NCBI RefSeq assembly: GCF_000718025.1
Contig: NZ_JODS01000004.1
Span: 124,001 to 188,000 of the forward strand
Reading direction: 5' to 3'
Length of the DNA: 64,000 bases
From: Kitasatospora purpeofusca
GTDB taxonomy: Bacteria > Actinomycetota > Actinomycetes > Streptomycetales > Streptomycetaceae
Below, piece after piece: positions 1 through 7,789 of this stretch. Position 1 is the first letter of the stretch, and each line of letters starts with the position of its first letter. The position numbers were made by a program, and so were the translations under genes. The notes beneath the pieces were generated by a model. That model was not told where the DNA came from, ran no database searches, and saw only the letters and a list, made by a program, of their open reading frames with translations.

Positions 1-1214
1 TCCCGGGCCGGCCAGTGCGGGGCGAGCAGTTCCAGCGCCCCGGCGGTCAGCCGGTGGTGGCCGCCGATCGAGACCGCGAGCCCGGCGTCGGCGAGTTCGG
101 CGAGCGCGCTCTCGCCCTGGCCGACGTCGATCAGGGCGGGCAGGTGCGGGGCGGTCGGGCACTCGCCGCCGAGGGCCACCGCGAGCCTCAGCACGGCCTG
201 CGCGGTCTCGGTCAGCCCCTCGGCCAGCCGCACGGCGGGGAGGGTGGACTCGGCGACCGAGGGCAGCGGCACGGTGCCCCGCAGCGCCGCCTCGCGGACC
301 GCCGGGTCGGGGTCGTGCACGGGCTCCCGGACGGCGCCGAAGACGTCCATCCGGTCCTCCTCGGCGGCGACCAGCGCGTCCACCGCGACGTCCCGCTGGC
401 GCAGCAGCGCGGCGGCCTGGACGAAGCGCAGCGGCAGTCCCTCGGACTCGAACCAGAGGTCCACCGCCCAGGCCTTCTCCGCCGCGTCCAGCGGCCGTCC
501 GGCCAGCCGGGCGGCGAGGGCCAGGCAGGCGGGCCGGGAGAGGCCGGCCACCAGGTGGTCCTGGAGCCGGGAGTCGGCCGGGAGCAGCGGGCCGTCGGCG
601 GCGGAGGAGATCAGGAAGGCGCAGTCGGGGGCGGTGGCGAGCAGCGCCTCCAGTTCGGCGCCGTCGGGTTCGACCTCGTCGATGACGACGATCGCGCCGA
701 CGCCCGCGAGGTGCTCGGCGAGCTGGCCGGGGTCGGGGCGAAAGCCGGGGGCGTGGTGGGTCGCGGCGAAGAGCTCCTGGAGCAGGTCGGCGGCGGTGCG
801 CCGGTGGCCGCGGAGCTGGACCACGCCGCCGGGGGCGAGGTCGCCGGCGGCCGCGGCGACGGCCGACAGCAGGGCGCTGCGGCCGGAGCCGGCCTGGCCG
901 ACCAGGCGTATCGAGCGCCCCTCGGCGAGCAGGCCGAGCAGTTGGGCGATGTCGGCCTCGCGGTCGAGCAGCGGGAGGTCGGCGGGGCCGGCGCCGAGCG
1001 CGAGCGGGCCGACCTGGCGGCCGGGGTCGCCGGCCGGGCCGCGGGCGGCCGCTCCCGGTTCGGTCCGGCGGGGGCGGGGGCGCCACTCCTCGGGACAGGG
1101 CCGGACCTCGGAGCCCTCGGGGCCGCCGACTCCCACCAGCAGTCCGCCGGAGACGAGTTCACCGTTCCGGGTGCGCACGGACTCCTGCCGGAAGTCCCCG
1201 GTTGGCTGTGCCAC
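1..1214 (-). CDS. P-loop ATPase (STAND/AAA-like), C-terminus beyond window edge
   Basis: The reading frame runs from a GTG at 1214 off the left edge, giving 404 residues. An upstream GGCGGAG lies about 7 bases before the GTG. After about 80 low-complexity residues comes LLDREADIAQLL, then a P-loop GQAGSGRS (residues 106-113) and a Walker B-like VVIDE (176-180), followed by a helical region. This order resembles STAND or LuxR/AfsR-type NTPases. The P-loop lysine is arginine, so ATP hydrolysis may be weak or absent. The next gene upstream is a STAS-domain anti-sigma antagonist on the same strand, which hints at signalling. Substrate and partner are unknown. Confidence 0.7.
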   Translation of the reverse strand, partial: MAQPTGDFRQESVRTRNGELVSGGLLVGVGGPEGSEVRPCPEEWRPRPRRTEPGAAARGPAGDPGRQVGPLALGAGPADLPLLDREADIAQLLGLLAEGRSIRLVGQAGSGRSALLSAVAAAAGDLAPGGVVQLRGHRRTAADLLQELFAATHHAPGFRPDPGQLAEHLAGVGAIVVIDEVEPDGAELEALLATAPDCAFLISSAADGPLLPADSRLQDHLVAGLSRPACLALAARLAGRPLDAAEKAWAVDLWFESEGLPLRFVQAAALLRQRDVAVDALVAAEEDRMDVFGAVREPVHDPDPAVREAALRGTVPLPSVAESTLPAVRLAEGLTETAQAVLRLAVALGGECPTAPHLPALIDVGQGESALAELADAGLAVSIGGHHRLTAGALELLAPHWPAR

Positions 1215-1381
1215 GTTCTGCTCCGCCCCACGCTCGCGCCGTCGCTCCGTACCGGCCGGCGTCGTCCACGGCCTGCGGCCGGGCCCCGGCGGCCGTTTCC
1301 TGACGCCAGACTCTCGCACATCCGCGCCCGCCCGTGCAGCGTCGGGCCGTCACCGGCCGCTGGGCGCAAGGATTCGCGGGG

Positions 1382-1422
1382 TCCGGGGCCGGGCCGGGGC
1401 TGGGCCGGGGCCGGGCCGGGGG
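1382..1422. repeat. GC-only short tandem repeat
   Basis: A run of GGGCCGGGGC-type units lies between the ATPase gene and the STAS gene. It has no coding sense that I can support, and a structural or terminator role is possible. Confidence 0.5.
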
Positions 1423-1448
1423 TGTCGCCGCGGCTTCCGCCGGGACCG

Positions 1449-1781
1449 TCAGAGGGCCGGCAGGGTGGCGCCGAGCGGTTCGGCGGTGACGCCCTCGACG
1501 GCGAGGATGCGGTGCAGCCGGGTGGCCACCAGGAGGCGCTGGAGCTGGGCCGGGACGGAGCGGAGCACCAGTCGGCGCCCGATCCGGCCGGCCCGGCGGT
1601 GGGTGCCCATGATCACGCCCAGACCGGTGGCGTCCCAGAACTCCAGCCGGCCGAGGTCGAGCACGAGGTCGCCGAGGCCGCCGTCGACGGCCTGGTGCAG
1701 CCGCGCCCGCGCGTCGGCGGCGGTACGCACGTCGAGGCGGCCTTCGAGGGCCAGCGCCACGTGGTTGCCGGTGATGCGCAT
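1449..1781 (-). CDS. STAS-domain anti-sigma factor antagonist
   Basis: This is a 110-residue protein made almost entirely of one STAS domain, the SpoIIAA/RsbV type that binds an anti-sigma kinase. The motif FWDATGLGV (about residues 48-56) aligns with the DSSGLG loop of SpoIIAA, so Thr52 is the likely phosphorylation site. I chose the ATG at 1781 because GGAGGAG lies 4-10 bases upstream. A longer open frame upstream is Pro/Arg-rich and looks non-coding. No anti-sigma kinase is adjacent, so the partner is elsewhere. The neighbouring P-loop ATPase gene may be part of the same unit. Confidence 0.85.
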   Translation of the reverse strand: MRITGNHVALALEGRLDVRTAADARARLHQAVDGGLGDLVLDLGRLEFWDATGLGVIMGTHRRAGRIGRRLVLRSVPAQLQRLLVATRLHRILAVEGVTAEPLGATLPAL

Positions 1782-2227
1782 GCTCTCCTCCTCCGCGGGG
1801 CGGGCCCGGCGTGCCGGGGCGGACCGGGCTCGGCGCCGGTCCTGGCGGTCGGTGCCGCCGGGTGTCGGTGGCCGGGTGGGTCTCGGTGGGTACGGGTGCC
1901 GCCGGCGGTGCCGGGCCGGGGGCGGTGACGCTCCGGGCGCCGGTCGGGCCCTGCGGCCCCGCGCGCCGGCCCCGGACGGAATGCCGGGTTCCCCGTCATC
2001 CATCTGACGGCGAGCCGGGCCCTCGGGTTGCTGGTTCCGGCCGGATCTGAAGCAACTTCACTCGTCCGAGGGAATATACGCAGGAACTCTCCACACTTAC
2101 GCTCGATTACCGCCCAAATCACCCGTCTGCGGCACCGGCGTGAGGAAACTCACCAGGCCCGGCAGAACGGGCCGCGCGGTCCCACGACCGCACGGCCCGT
2201 CCGATCCGTCGGCTCAGCCGGCGGCGG
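1782..2227. other. Intergenic region with promoter-like A/T-rich stretch
   Basis: This 446-base gap lies between the STAS gene and hbd. Bases about 2040-2140 are clearly A/T-rich for this genome and probably hold the STAS-gene promoter. I see no clear -35/-10 pair. Bases 2167-2200 form the hbd terminator. I see no credible gene. Confidence 0.5.
2167..2200 (-). terminator. hbd terminator hairpin
   Basis: Arms ACGGGCCGCGCGGTC and GACCGCACGGCCCGT pair over 15 positions with one C/A mismatch and a 4-base loop. The hairpin starts 27 bases after the hbd stop. There is no U-tract, as is usual in Streptomyces. Confidence 0.75.
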
Positions 2228-3097
2228 TCACTTGCCCGGGTACGGGTAGAAACCGCGGCCGCTCTTGCGGCCCAGGTCACCGGCGGTGACCATGCGGGCC
2301 ATGATCTCCGGGGCGGCGAACTTCTCGTCCTGGGTCTCGCTGTAGATGTTCCGCGCGGCGTGCAGCAGGATGTCCACGCCGGTCAGGTCGGCGGTCTCCA
2401 GCGGGCCCATCGGGTGGCCGAAGCCGAGCCGGCAGGCGGCGTCGATGTCCTCGGCCGAGGCGACGCCCGACTCGTAGAGCTTGGCGGCCTCGACGACCAG
2501 GGCGGTGATCAGGCGGGTGGTGACGAAACCGGCCACGTCGCGGTTGACCACCACGACGTCCTTGCCGACACCCTCGGCGAAGGCCCGGGCGGTGGCCAGC
2601 GTCTCGTCGCTGGTCTTGTAGCCGCGGACCAGCTCGACCAGCTTCATCAGCGGCACCGGCGAGAAGAAGTGCACGCCGACGACGGACTCGGGGCGCGAGG
2701 TGGCGGCGGCGATCCGGGTGATCGGGATGGCGGAGGTGTTGGAGGCGAGCACCGCGCCGTCCTTGGCGAGCTTGTCGAGCTCCCGGAAGACGCCCTCCTT
2801 GACCTCCAGCTGCTCGAACACCGCCTCGACCACGATGTCCGCCTCGGCGACCGCGCCGAGGTCGGTGGTGGTGGTGATCCGGCCGAGCGCCGCCTCGGCG
2901 TCCTCGGCGGTCAGCCGGCCCTTGGAGACGAACTTGTCGTACGAGGCGCGGATGCCGTCGAGGCCCCGGCGCAGCGCCTCCTCGGTCACGTCGCGCAGGA
3001 CCACCGGGTGTCCGGCCTGGGCGGAGACCTGGGCGATGCCGGCGCCCATCAGGCCGGCCCCGATCACGGCGATCTGCTTGCTGGACGCACTGCTCAT
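2228..3097 (-). CDS. hbd: 3-hydroxybutyryl-CoA dehydrogenase
   Basis: This 289-residue NAD(P)-dependent dehydrogenase oxidises or reduces 3-hydroxyacyl-CoA in fatty-acid, butyrate or PHB metabolism. An N-terminal Rossmann motif GAGLMGAGIA (from about residue 13) is followed by the 3HCDH segments SNTSAIPIT and HFFSPVPLMKLVE, then the C-terminal domain with NRDVAGFVTTR and GFGHPMGPLE. The length fits the single-domain Hbd/PaaH family. The ATG at 3097 has GGGAG about 9 bases upstream and matches where homologues begin. An in-frame ATG at 3187, 7 bases after a TAAAGT box, would add 30 residues on a leaderless transcript. Confidence 0.93.
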   Translation of the reverse strand: MSSASSKQIAVIGAGLMGAGIAQVSAQAGHPVVLRDVTEEALRRGLDGIRASYDKFVSKGRLTAEDAEAALGRITTTTDLGAVAEADIVVEAVFEQLEVKEGVFRELDKLAKDGAVLASNTSAIPITRIAAATSRPESVVGVHFFSPVPLMKLVELVRGYKTSDETLATARAFAEGVGKDVVVVNRDVAGFVTTRLITALVVEAAKLYESGVASAEDIDAACRLGFGHPMGPLETADLTGVDILLHAARNIYSETQDEKFAAPEIMARMVTAGDLGRKSGRGFYPYPGK

Positions 3098-3194
3098 GGC
3101 TTGGTCTCCCGATGCCGTCGCCGCCCTGGTGGGCGGGCCCTGAAGGCGGCTCAAGGCAGGGGTCACCCACCGAGCCGCATCACTCATGGGCGGG

Positions 3195-3200
3195 ACTTTA
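3195..3200 (-). promoter_or_regulatory. -10 box TAAAGT, leaderless-type position
   Basis: On the minus strand TAAAGT is followed by seven bases and then ATG at 3187, in frame with hbd. It is probably the hbd -10 element. I see no good -35 box. Confidence 0.5.
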
Positions 3201-3294
3201 ATGCCGATTCGGCGCCCGTGGTGGCATCCGGGGGTGTGATCTGCGACAGACCTGAGCGGGCGAGAAGGTCAGCTGATCGGATCGATCGGACCGG

Positions 3295-3945
3295 TCAGAT
3301 CATCAGCCCCAGATCCTGGGCCAGGATCGCCGCCTGCACCCGGCTGCGCAGCCTCAGCTTGGCCAGGATACGGCTGACATGGGTCTTGGTGGTCGCCTCC
3401 GCCATCTCCAGCCGCCCGGCGATCTCACCGTTCGACAGCCCGGCGCCGATGCAGGCCAGCACCTCCCGCTCGCGCGGCGTCAGCCCGGCCACCGCCTCCC
3501 GGACCTCCGGCCCCACCTGCCGCTCCGGGCGGGCGAAGGTCCCGATCAGCCGGCGGGTCACCGAGGGCGCCAGCATGCCGTCCCCGCGCGCCACCGTGCG
3601 GATGCCGTCGACCAGGGCGTCCGCCTCCAGGTCCTTCAGCAGGAACCCCGCCGCCCCGGCCCGCAACGCGCCGTAGACGTACTCGTCCAGGTCGAAGGTC
3701 GTCAGCACCAGGACCTGCGCCGCCCCGGCCGCCACCACCTGGCGGGTCGCCGAGACCCCGTCCAGCCGCGGCATCTGCACATCCATCAGGACGACGTCGG
3801 GCCGCAGCTCCAGCGCCAGCCGGACGGCCTCCTCGCCGTCCGCCGCCTGGCCGACCACTTCCAGGTCCGGCTCGGCCCGCAGGATCATCACCAGCGCCGC
3901 CCTGACCGCCGCCTGGTCCTCCGCGACCAGCACCCGGATCGTCAT
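3295..3945 (-). CDS. NarL/FixJ-family response regulator
   Basis: This 216-residue regulator has a receiver domain (residues 1-120) with acidic residues ED (9-10), phospho-acceptor Asp55 in VVLMD and the conserved Lys in FLLKD. A C-terminal LuxR-type HTH contains LTPREREVLACIGAGLSNGEIA. It should be phosphorylated by the kinase immediately upstream, and its ATG overlaps that gene's TGA (ATGA), indicating translational coupling. Target genes cannot be told from the sequence. The adjacent membrane protein gene (5310-5906), divergently transcribed, is a candidate. Confidence 0.93.
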   Translation of the reverse strand: MTIRVLVAEDQAAVRAALVMILRAEPDLEVVGQAADGEEAVRLALELRPDVVLMDVQMPRLDGVSATRQVVAAGAAQVLVLTTFDLDEYVYGALRAGAAGFLLKDLEADALVDGIRTVARGDGMLAPSVTRRLIGTFARPERQVGPEVREAVAGLTPREREVLACIGAGLSNGEIAGRLEMAEATTKTHVSRILAKLRLRSRVQAAILAQDLGLMI

Positions 3946-5153
3946 GACCGTCCCGCCCCCTTCTCCGTCGTCTGCTCCCTCGGCAGCACCGCGCGCACGC
4001 TCCAGTTCCCGTCCCCCGGCCCGGCCTCGAAGCTGCCGCCCAGCAGCGAGGCCCGTTCCGCCATCCCGACCAGCCCGGCCCTGGCCCCCGGCAGTGCCTG
4101 CCCGGCCCCGCTCCGGAACGGGCTGTCCACACTGATCCGCAGCTCCTCGACCCGGAAGTCCAGCAGTACCCGGACCTCCCCCGGGCCGGCGTGCTTGAGC
4201 GCGTTGGTGAGCGACTCCTGCACGATCCGGTACGCGGCCAGCCCGACCGGCACCGGCAGGACCCCGCGCTCGCCGCACTCCGTCAGCTCGAAGTCCAGTC
4301 CGACGTCCCGCCCGGCCGCCCGGGCCTTGGCGAGCAGCGCGTCCACCGCCGACAGGTCCGGCGCGGCGTACGACTCGTCGGCCTCGCCACCGCCGCTGTC
4401 CCGCAGCAGCCCGACGATGCGGCGCATTTCGGCCAAACCCTGGACGCTGTTCTCCCGGATCACGCCGAGCACCTCCAGCACCGGATCGTCCGCCGGCCGG
4501 CCCTGGCGCCGCGCCAGCGACTGCGCGCCGGTCGCGTGGATCGCGATCGCCGACAGGTGGTTGGCCACCACGTCGTGCAACTCGCGTGCCATCCGCGCCC
4601 GTTCGGTGACCACCGCCTCGCGCCGGTCCATCTCCGAGAGCAGCGCGGTCTGTTCCGCCCGCAGCCGCTGGGACTCCGCCTCCTGCCGGTGCTTGCGCAC
4701 GATGTCGGCGCTCCACAGCGGGCCCAGGAAGACCAGGGTGGTGATCACCGCCACCGCGACCGCCGTACCGGTGTCGCTGTAGACGAAGCTCAGGGTGCTC
4801 AGCACCAGGACCGAGGCGATTCCGCTGATGTGCAGGATCGGCGACATCCGCCGGGGCCCGTACACCACCGCCGCGTAGAGCAGGTCGGTGTACATCATGG
4901 TGGTCGCCAGCAGGGCGCCGGAGAAGATGCTCCCGGCGAAGACCAGCCCGCCGAGGACGGCGATGGTGATCGGCCTGGTCCGCCGGACGAGTTCCAGGGC
5001 CGCCATCGCCAGCAGTGCAGGCAGCACCTGCCAGCGGGGGATGGCCGAGGAGTGGTCGTACACCTGGAAGGCGATCAGCAGCAGTCCGCCGAGCAGCCCG
5101 GCCAGCGCGATCGAGGCATCGACCTGCCGTGGGGTGGGTGTGGGTCTGCGCAC
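3942..5153 (-). CDS. NarL-type sensor histidine kinase
   Basis: This 403-residue membrane kinase has about six hydrophobic segments between residues 13 and 150 with short loops, so it probably senses within or at the membrane. A coiled stretch and a HisKA_3 dimerisation domain follow, with ARELHDVVANHLSAI (phospho-acceptor His193). The HATPase N-box is ESLTNALKHAGPG, and a G-rich ATP lid contains GLVGMAERA. The start is a GTG at 5153 with GGGGG just upstream. It is the cognate partner of the response regulator with which it overlaps by 4 bases. The stimulus is unknown. Confidence 0.92.
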   Translation of the reverse strand: MRRPTPTPRQVDASIALAGLLGGLLLIAFQVYDHSSAIPRWQVLPALLAMAALELVRRTRPITIAVLGGLVFAGSIFSGALLATTMMYTDLLYAAVVYGPRRMSPILHISGIASVLVLSTLSFVYSDTGTAVAVAVITTLVFLGPLWSADIVRKHRQEAESQRLRAEQTALLSEMDRREAVVTERARMARELHDVVANHLSAIAIHATGAQSLARRQGRPADDPVLEVLGVIRENSVQGLAEMRRIVGLLRDSGGGEADESYAAPDLSAVDALLAKARAAGRDVGLDFELTECGERGVLPVPVGLAAYRIVQESLTNALKHAGPGEVRVLLDFRVEELRISVDSPFRSGAGQALPGARAGLVGMAERASLLGGSFEAGPGDGNWSVRAVLPREQTTEKGAGRS

Positions 5154-5309
5154 GCCCCCATCAGATCATCCCCGGCCCCGCGGCCGACTCCGGAGGCGGG
5201 AGGAGCGCCGCTACATCGAAAGATGCAGGGCGGGTCCGTCCTCGCCGACGACGCGAGCGAGGGGGTGCCGCGGGGAGGCTGGAGGCGTCGTCGAGAACTG
5301 GAGCGCCTC

Positions 5310-5906
5310 ATGATCGTCACCCTTGTCCTCGCCGCCGAGGTCGCCTTCTGGGTGGTTCTCGCGCTGGGCCTGGCCGCCCGCTACCTGCTGCGGTGGCAGA
5401 AGGTGAGCACCGTCCTGCTGGTCGGGCTGCCCGTGATCGACCTGGCGCTGTTCCTGCTCACCTTCTTCGACCTGCGCGGCGGCGCCACCGCCTCCTGGAC
5501 GCACGCGCTCGCCGCGAGCTACCTGGGCTTCTCGGTCGGCTACGGGCCGTCCGTGGTCCGCTGGGCCGACGGGCAGTTCCTGCACCGCTTCGGCGGCGGC
5601 CCGAAGCCGCTGCCCGCGCCCAAGTACGGCACCGCCCGGAGCCGGCACGAGTGGGCGATCTGCCGGCGCACCCTGATCTCGGTGGCGATCACGCTCACCC
5701 TGATCACCTCGCTGAAGCTGTTCACCGACGCCACCGGGACCGGGGTGTTCGACCAGTGGTACTGGCGGCTGGGCATCGCCGCCGTGGTGAACCTCGTCAT
5801 CGCCACGAGCTACACCCTCTGGCCCAAGCAGCCGCCGGCCGGCGCGATCGTCGAGGACGGCCGGGTCGTCGGCCGGAGCGTCCCCGAGCGGGCGAACCAC
5901 TCCTAG
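5310..5906 (+). CDS. Integral membrane protein, unknown function
   Basis: This is a 198-residue protein with about five hydrophobic segments: near residues 4-25, 33-52, 58-75, 120-140 and 152-172. A basic loop (RTARSRHEWAICRR-like, middle of the protein) and a short polar tail ending ERANHS are also seen. GGAG precedes the ATG at 5310. It is divergent from the two-component pair and shares a 156-base spacer with it, so it may be a target of that system. I recognise no catalytic motif. Similar small membrane proteins are widespread in Streptomyces, without assigned function. Confidence 0.8.
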   Translation: MIVTLVLAAEVAFWVVLALGLAARYLLRWQKVSTVLLVGLPVIDLALFLLTFFDLRGGATASWTHALAASYLGFSVGYGPSVVRWADGQFLHRFGGGPKPLPAPKYGTARSRHEWAICRRTLISVAITLTLITSLKLFTDATGTGVFDQWYWRLGIAAVVNLVIATSYTLWPKQPPAGAIVEDGRVVGRSVPERANHS

Positions 5907-5927
5907 AACAGCGACGGCGGGTGCGGG

Positions 5928-5960
5928 TGCGGTGGACCGAACGGGAGACGGTCCACCGCA
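5928..5960. terminator. Bidirectional terminator between convergent genes
   Basis: A 12-bp perfect stem (TGCGGTGGACCG / CGGTCCACCGCA) with a 9-base loop sits between the plus-strand membrane protein gene and the minus-strand pduO gene. Confidence 0.8.
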
Positions 5961-5976
5961 TCCGCGCGCGCTCGCC

Positions 5977-6549
5977 TCAGCGGTTCTCGCCCGGCACCCA
6001 GAGCACGTCGCCGCGCTCCTTGTTGGCGGCCCGGGCCAGGATGAACAGCAGGTCGGACAGCCGGTTGAGGTACTTGGCGGTCAGCGGGTTGACGGTGTCC
6101 CCGTGGGTGTCGATCGCCGCCCAGGTGGCCCGCTCGGCCCGCCGCACCACGGTGCAGGCCAGGTGCAGGTACGCGGCGCCCGGGGTGCCGCCGGGGAGGA
6201 TGAAGCTGCGCAGCTTCTCCAGCTCCGCGAGGTAGTGGTCGCAGTCCGTCTCCAGCTTGTCGATGTAGGACTGCTCGACCCGAAGCGGCGGGTACTTGGG
6301 GTCCTCCACCACCGGGGTCGCCAGGTCGGCACCGACGTCGAAGAGGTCGTTCTGCACCCGGGTGAGCACCGTGACCACGTCGTCCGGCAGCGCGCCGGCC
6401 GCGATCGCCACACCGATCGCCGCGTTCGCCTCGTTGGCGTCGGCGTAGGCGACCAGGCGGGGATCGGTCTTGCTCGTGCGGCTCATGTCACCGAGCGCCG
6501 TGGTGCCGTCGTCGCCGGTACGGGTGTAGATGCGCGTCAGATTGACCAT
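5977..6549 (-). CDS. pduO: PduO-type cob(I)alamin adenosyltransferase
   Basis: This 190-residue enzyme transfers the 5'-deoxyadenosyl group of ATP to cob(I)alamin, making adenosylcobalamin in the cytosol. The N-terminal ATP-binding motif TRTGDDGTT is followed by SFILPGG, RRAERA and NRLSDLLF, the signature segments of the PduO family (not the CobA/CobO P-loop family). The length is typical. No Shine-Dalgarno is visible at the ATG (6549). Instead TAGGGT lies 6 bases upstream, suggesting a leaderless mRNA. It is transcribed apart from the atp operon. Confidence 0.93.
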   Translation of the reverse strand: MVNLTRIYTRTGDDGTTALGDMSRTSKTDPRLVAYADANEANAAIGVAIAAGALPDDVVTVLTRVQNDLFDVGADLATPVVEDPKYPPLRVEQSYIDKLETDCDHYLAELEKLRSFILPGGTPGAAYLHLACTVVRRAERATWAAIDTHGDTVNPLTAKYLNRLSDLLFILARAANKERGDVLWVPGENR

Positions 6550-6555
6550 GCGGCC

Positions 6556-6561
6556 ACCCTA
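6556..6561 (-). promoter_or_regulatory. -10 box TAGGGT of leaderless pduO
   Basis: TAGGGT is six bases before the ATG of pduO on the minus strand, and there is no ribosome-binding site between them. Confidence 0.5.
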
Positions 6562-6571
6562 GCCGGGCCGG

Positions 6572-7072
6572 TTAGGCGACGTTGACCCTCTGCCCGGGCG
6601 GGGCCGCTTCGAGCCAGGCGAGGAAGCCGGTGAGCGCGTCCTCGCTCATGGCGAGCTCCAGCGGGGCGCCCTCGTGCAGGCATCGCAGCACGACCGAGCC
6701 GGAGAGCAGGGCGAGCTCCTCCTGCCCCTCCGGGTAGCGCCGGCCCAGCACCTCGATCTCCCGGCGCGGCAGCACCTTGCGGGGGCGCGGGGCGTAGGAG
6801 AAGACCCGGAACCACTCGATGGAGTCACCGCTGTACCGGCCGATACCAAAAACCCACCCCTTGCCGTCGGTCTGGGGAACCGGGGCCGAGGTGGGTTTGC
6901 CGTTCTCGTCGAGGTCGGGCTGCGTGGAGGCGTCGACCGGCATTTTGAGCCGGTAACTGCAGTCGAACGTGCCGCCGACCCGCTGGATCACACGGCGGCG
7001 TACCGCGAACGCGACCAACCCGATCACTCCGAGCGCCACGACCGCCGCACACACCACAAGGGCGAGGACCAT
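6572..7072 (-). CDS. DUF2550 membrane-anchored protein
   Basis: This 166-residue protein has one N-terminal transmembrane helix (about residues 1-24) followed by RRR, then a soluble domain with GTFDCSYRL, GWVFGIGRYSGD and WFRVFS. That is the pattern of the actinobacterial DUF2550 family, encoded next to atpC in many actinomycetes. Two starts are possible: GTG at 7078 or ATG at 7072. The AGGAGGT lies 3 bases before the GTG but about 8 before the ATG, so I prefer the ATG. Function is unknown. The location suggests a cell-envelope or energy-linked role. Confidence 0.88.
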   Translation of the reverse strand: MVLALVVCAAVVALGVIGLVAFAVRRRVIQRVGGTFDCSYRLKMPVDASTQPDLDENGKPTSAPVPQTDGKGWVFGIGRYSGDSIEWFRVFSYAPRPRKVLPRREIEVLGRRYPEGQEELALLSGSVVLRCLHEGAPLELAMSEDALTGFLAWLEAAPPGQRVNVA

Positions 7073-7146
7073 GCTCACCTACCTCCTCGCTACCCGCGTT
7101 CCCCGTTCGGCCGTACCAGGCGACCGCGTTGACCTACCAACTGAGA

Positions 7147-7187
7147 CGACAGTCCCGGGGTCACGCTCACGCGTCCCCGGGACCGTC
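7147..7187 (-). terminator. First hairpin after atpC
   Basis: GTCCCGGGG/CCCCGGGAC (9 bp, extended by CGAC/GTCG after one mismatch) is the distal one of two hairpins behind the atp operon. Confidence 0.75.
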
Positions 7188-7191
7188 GGTC

Positions 7192-7211
7192 GACCCCGCT
7201 CAGGCGGGGTC
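7192..7211 (-). terminator. atp operon terminator
   Basis: GACCCCGC/GCGGGGTC with loop TCAG lies 8 bases after the atpC stop codon. With the next hairpin it forms a tandem terminator. Confidence 0.8.
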
Positions 7212-7219
7212 CGGCACAA

Positions 7220-7603
7220 TCAGGCGCGGGCCTTGAGGCCGCGCGCCGCGAACAGCCGGACCTCGGCACGCCGCTCGGCGTGCTCGTCCAGGTCGGACTT
7301 GGCCTTGTCCAGTGCGCGCTCGGCGCGCGCGACGTCGATCTCGTCCGCCAGCTCGGCGATCTCCGCGAGCAGAGACAGCTTGTTGTCGGCGAAGGAGATG
7401 AAGCCGCCGTGCACCGCAGCGATCACGGTGCCGCCGTCCGTGGTGCGGATGGTGACCGGACCGGTCTCCAGCACGCTCAGCACCGGGGTGTGACCCGGCA
7501 TGATGCCGGTGTCACCGGAGGCCGTACGGGCGACGACGATGGTGGCCGCACCGGACCACACCTTGCGGTCGGCTGCGACCAGCTCGACGTGCAGCTCAGC
7601 CAA
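7220..7603 (-). CDS. atpC: ATP synthase F1 subunit epsilon
   Basis: This 127-residue subunit belongs to the central stalk and regulates ATPase activity. The N-terminal beta-sandwich includes the motif GDTGIMPGHTPVLSVL and then HGGFISF. A C-terminal helical hairpin rich in Ala/Glu/Lys follows. The start is TTG at 7603 with AGGAGCCC about 5 bases upstream. It is the last gene of the operon but is separated from atpD by 186 bases holding a strong hairpin, whereas atpG/atpD and atpF/atpH overlap. Epsilon yield may therefore be set separately. Confidence 0.96.
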   Translation of the reverse strand: MAELHVELVAADRKVWSGAATIVVARTASGDTGIMPGHTPVLSVLETGPVTIRTTDGGTVIAAVHGGFISFADNKLSLLAEIAELADEIDVARAERALDKAKSDLDEHAERRAEVRLFAARGLKARA

Positions 7604-7725
7604 CGTGGGCTCCTAGGCTCATGCAACCCCCGATTACTCGGGAGTTTCGGTAAGAATAACGGGCCCGCGCCCCCGGCATGAAACCGGCGGCACGGATTTG
7701 ACCGGAATCACAGCCGATGCGACGC

Positions 7726-7759
7726 GAGGGGTGGGTCCCAGGGCTGGGGCCCACCCCTC
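7726..7759 (-). other. Strong hairpin between atpD and atpC
   Basis: GAGGGGTGGG/CCCACCCCTC (10 bp) continues through a T/G wobble into CCCA/TGGG with loop GGGC. It sits 30 bases after the atpD stop. It may be a partial terminator, an mRNA stabiliser or a processing site. Confidence 0.7.
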
Positions 7760-7789
7760 ACGATCACGCTCGGCTGCTACCGGCCGCGA

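Noticed and set aside
15..1928. 637-codon plus-strand frame at the left end
   Set aside because: Low-complexity Gly/Glu/Arg product antisense to the P-loop ATPase and STAS genes.
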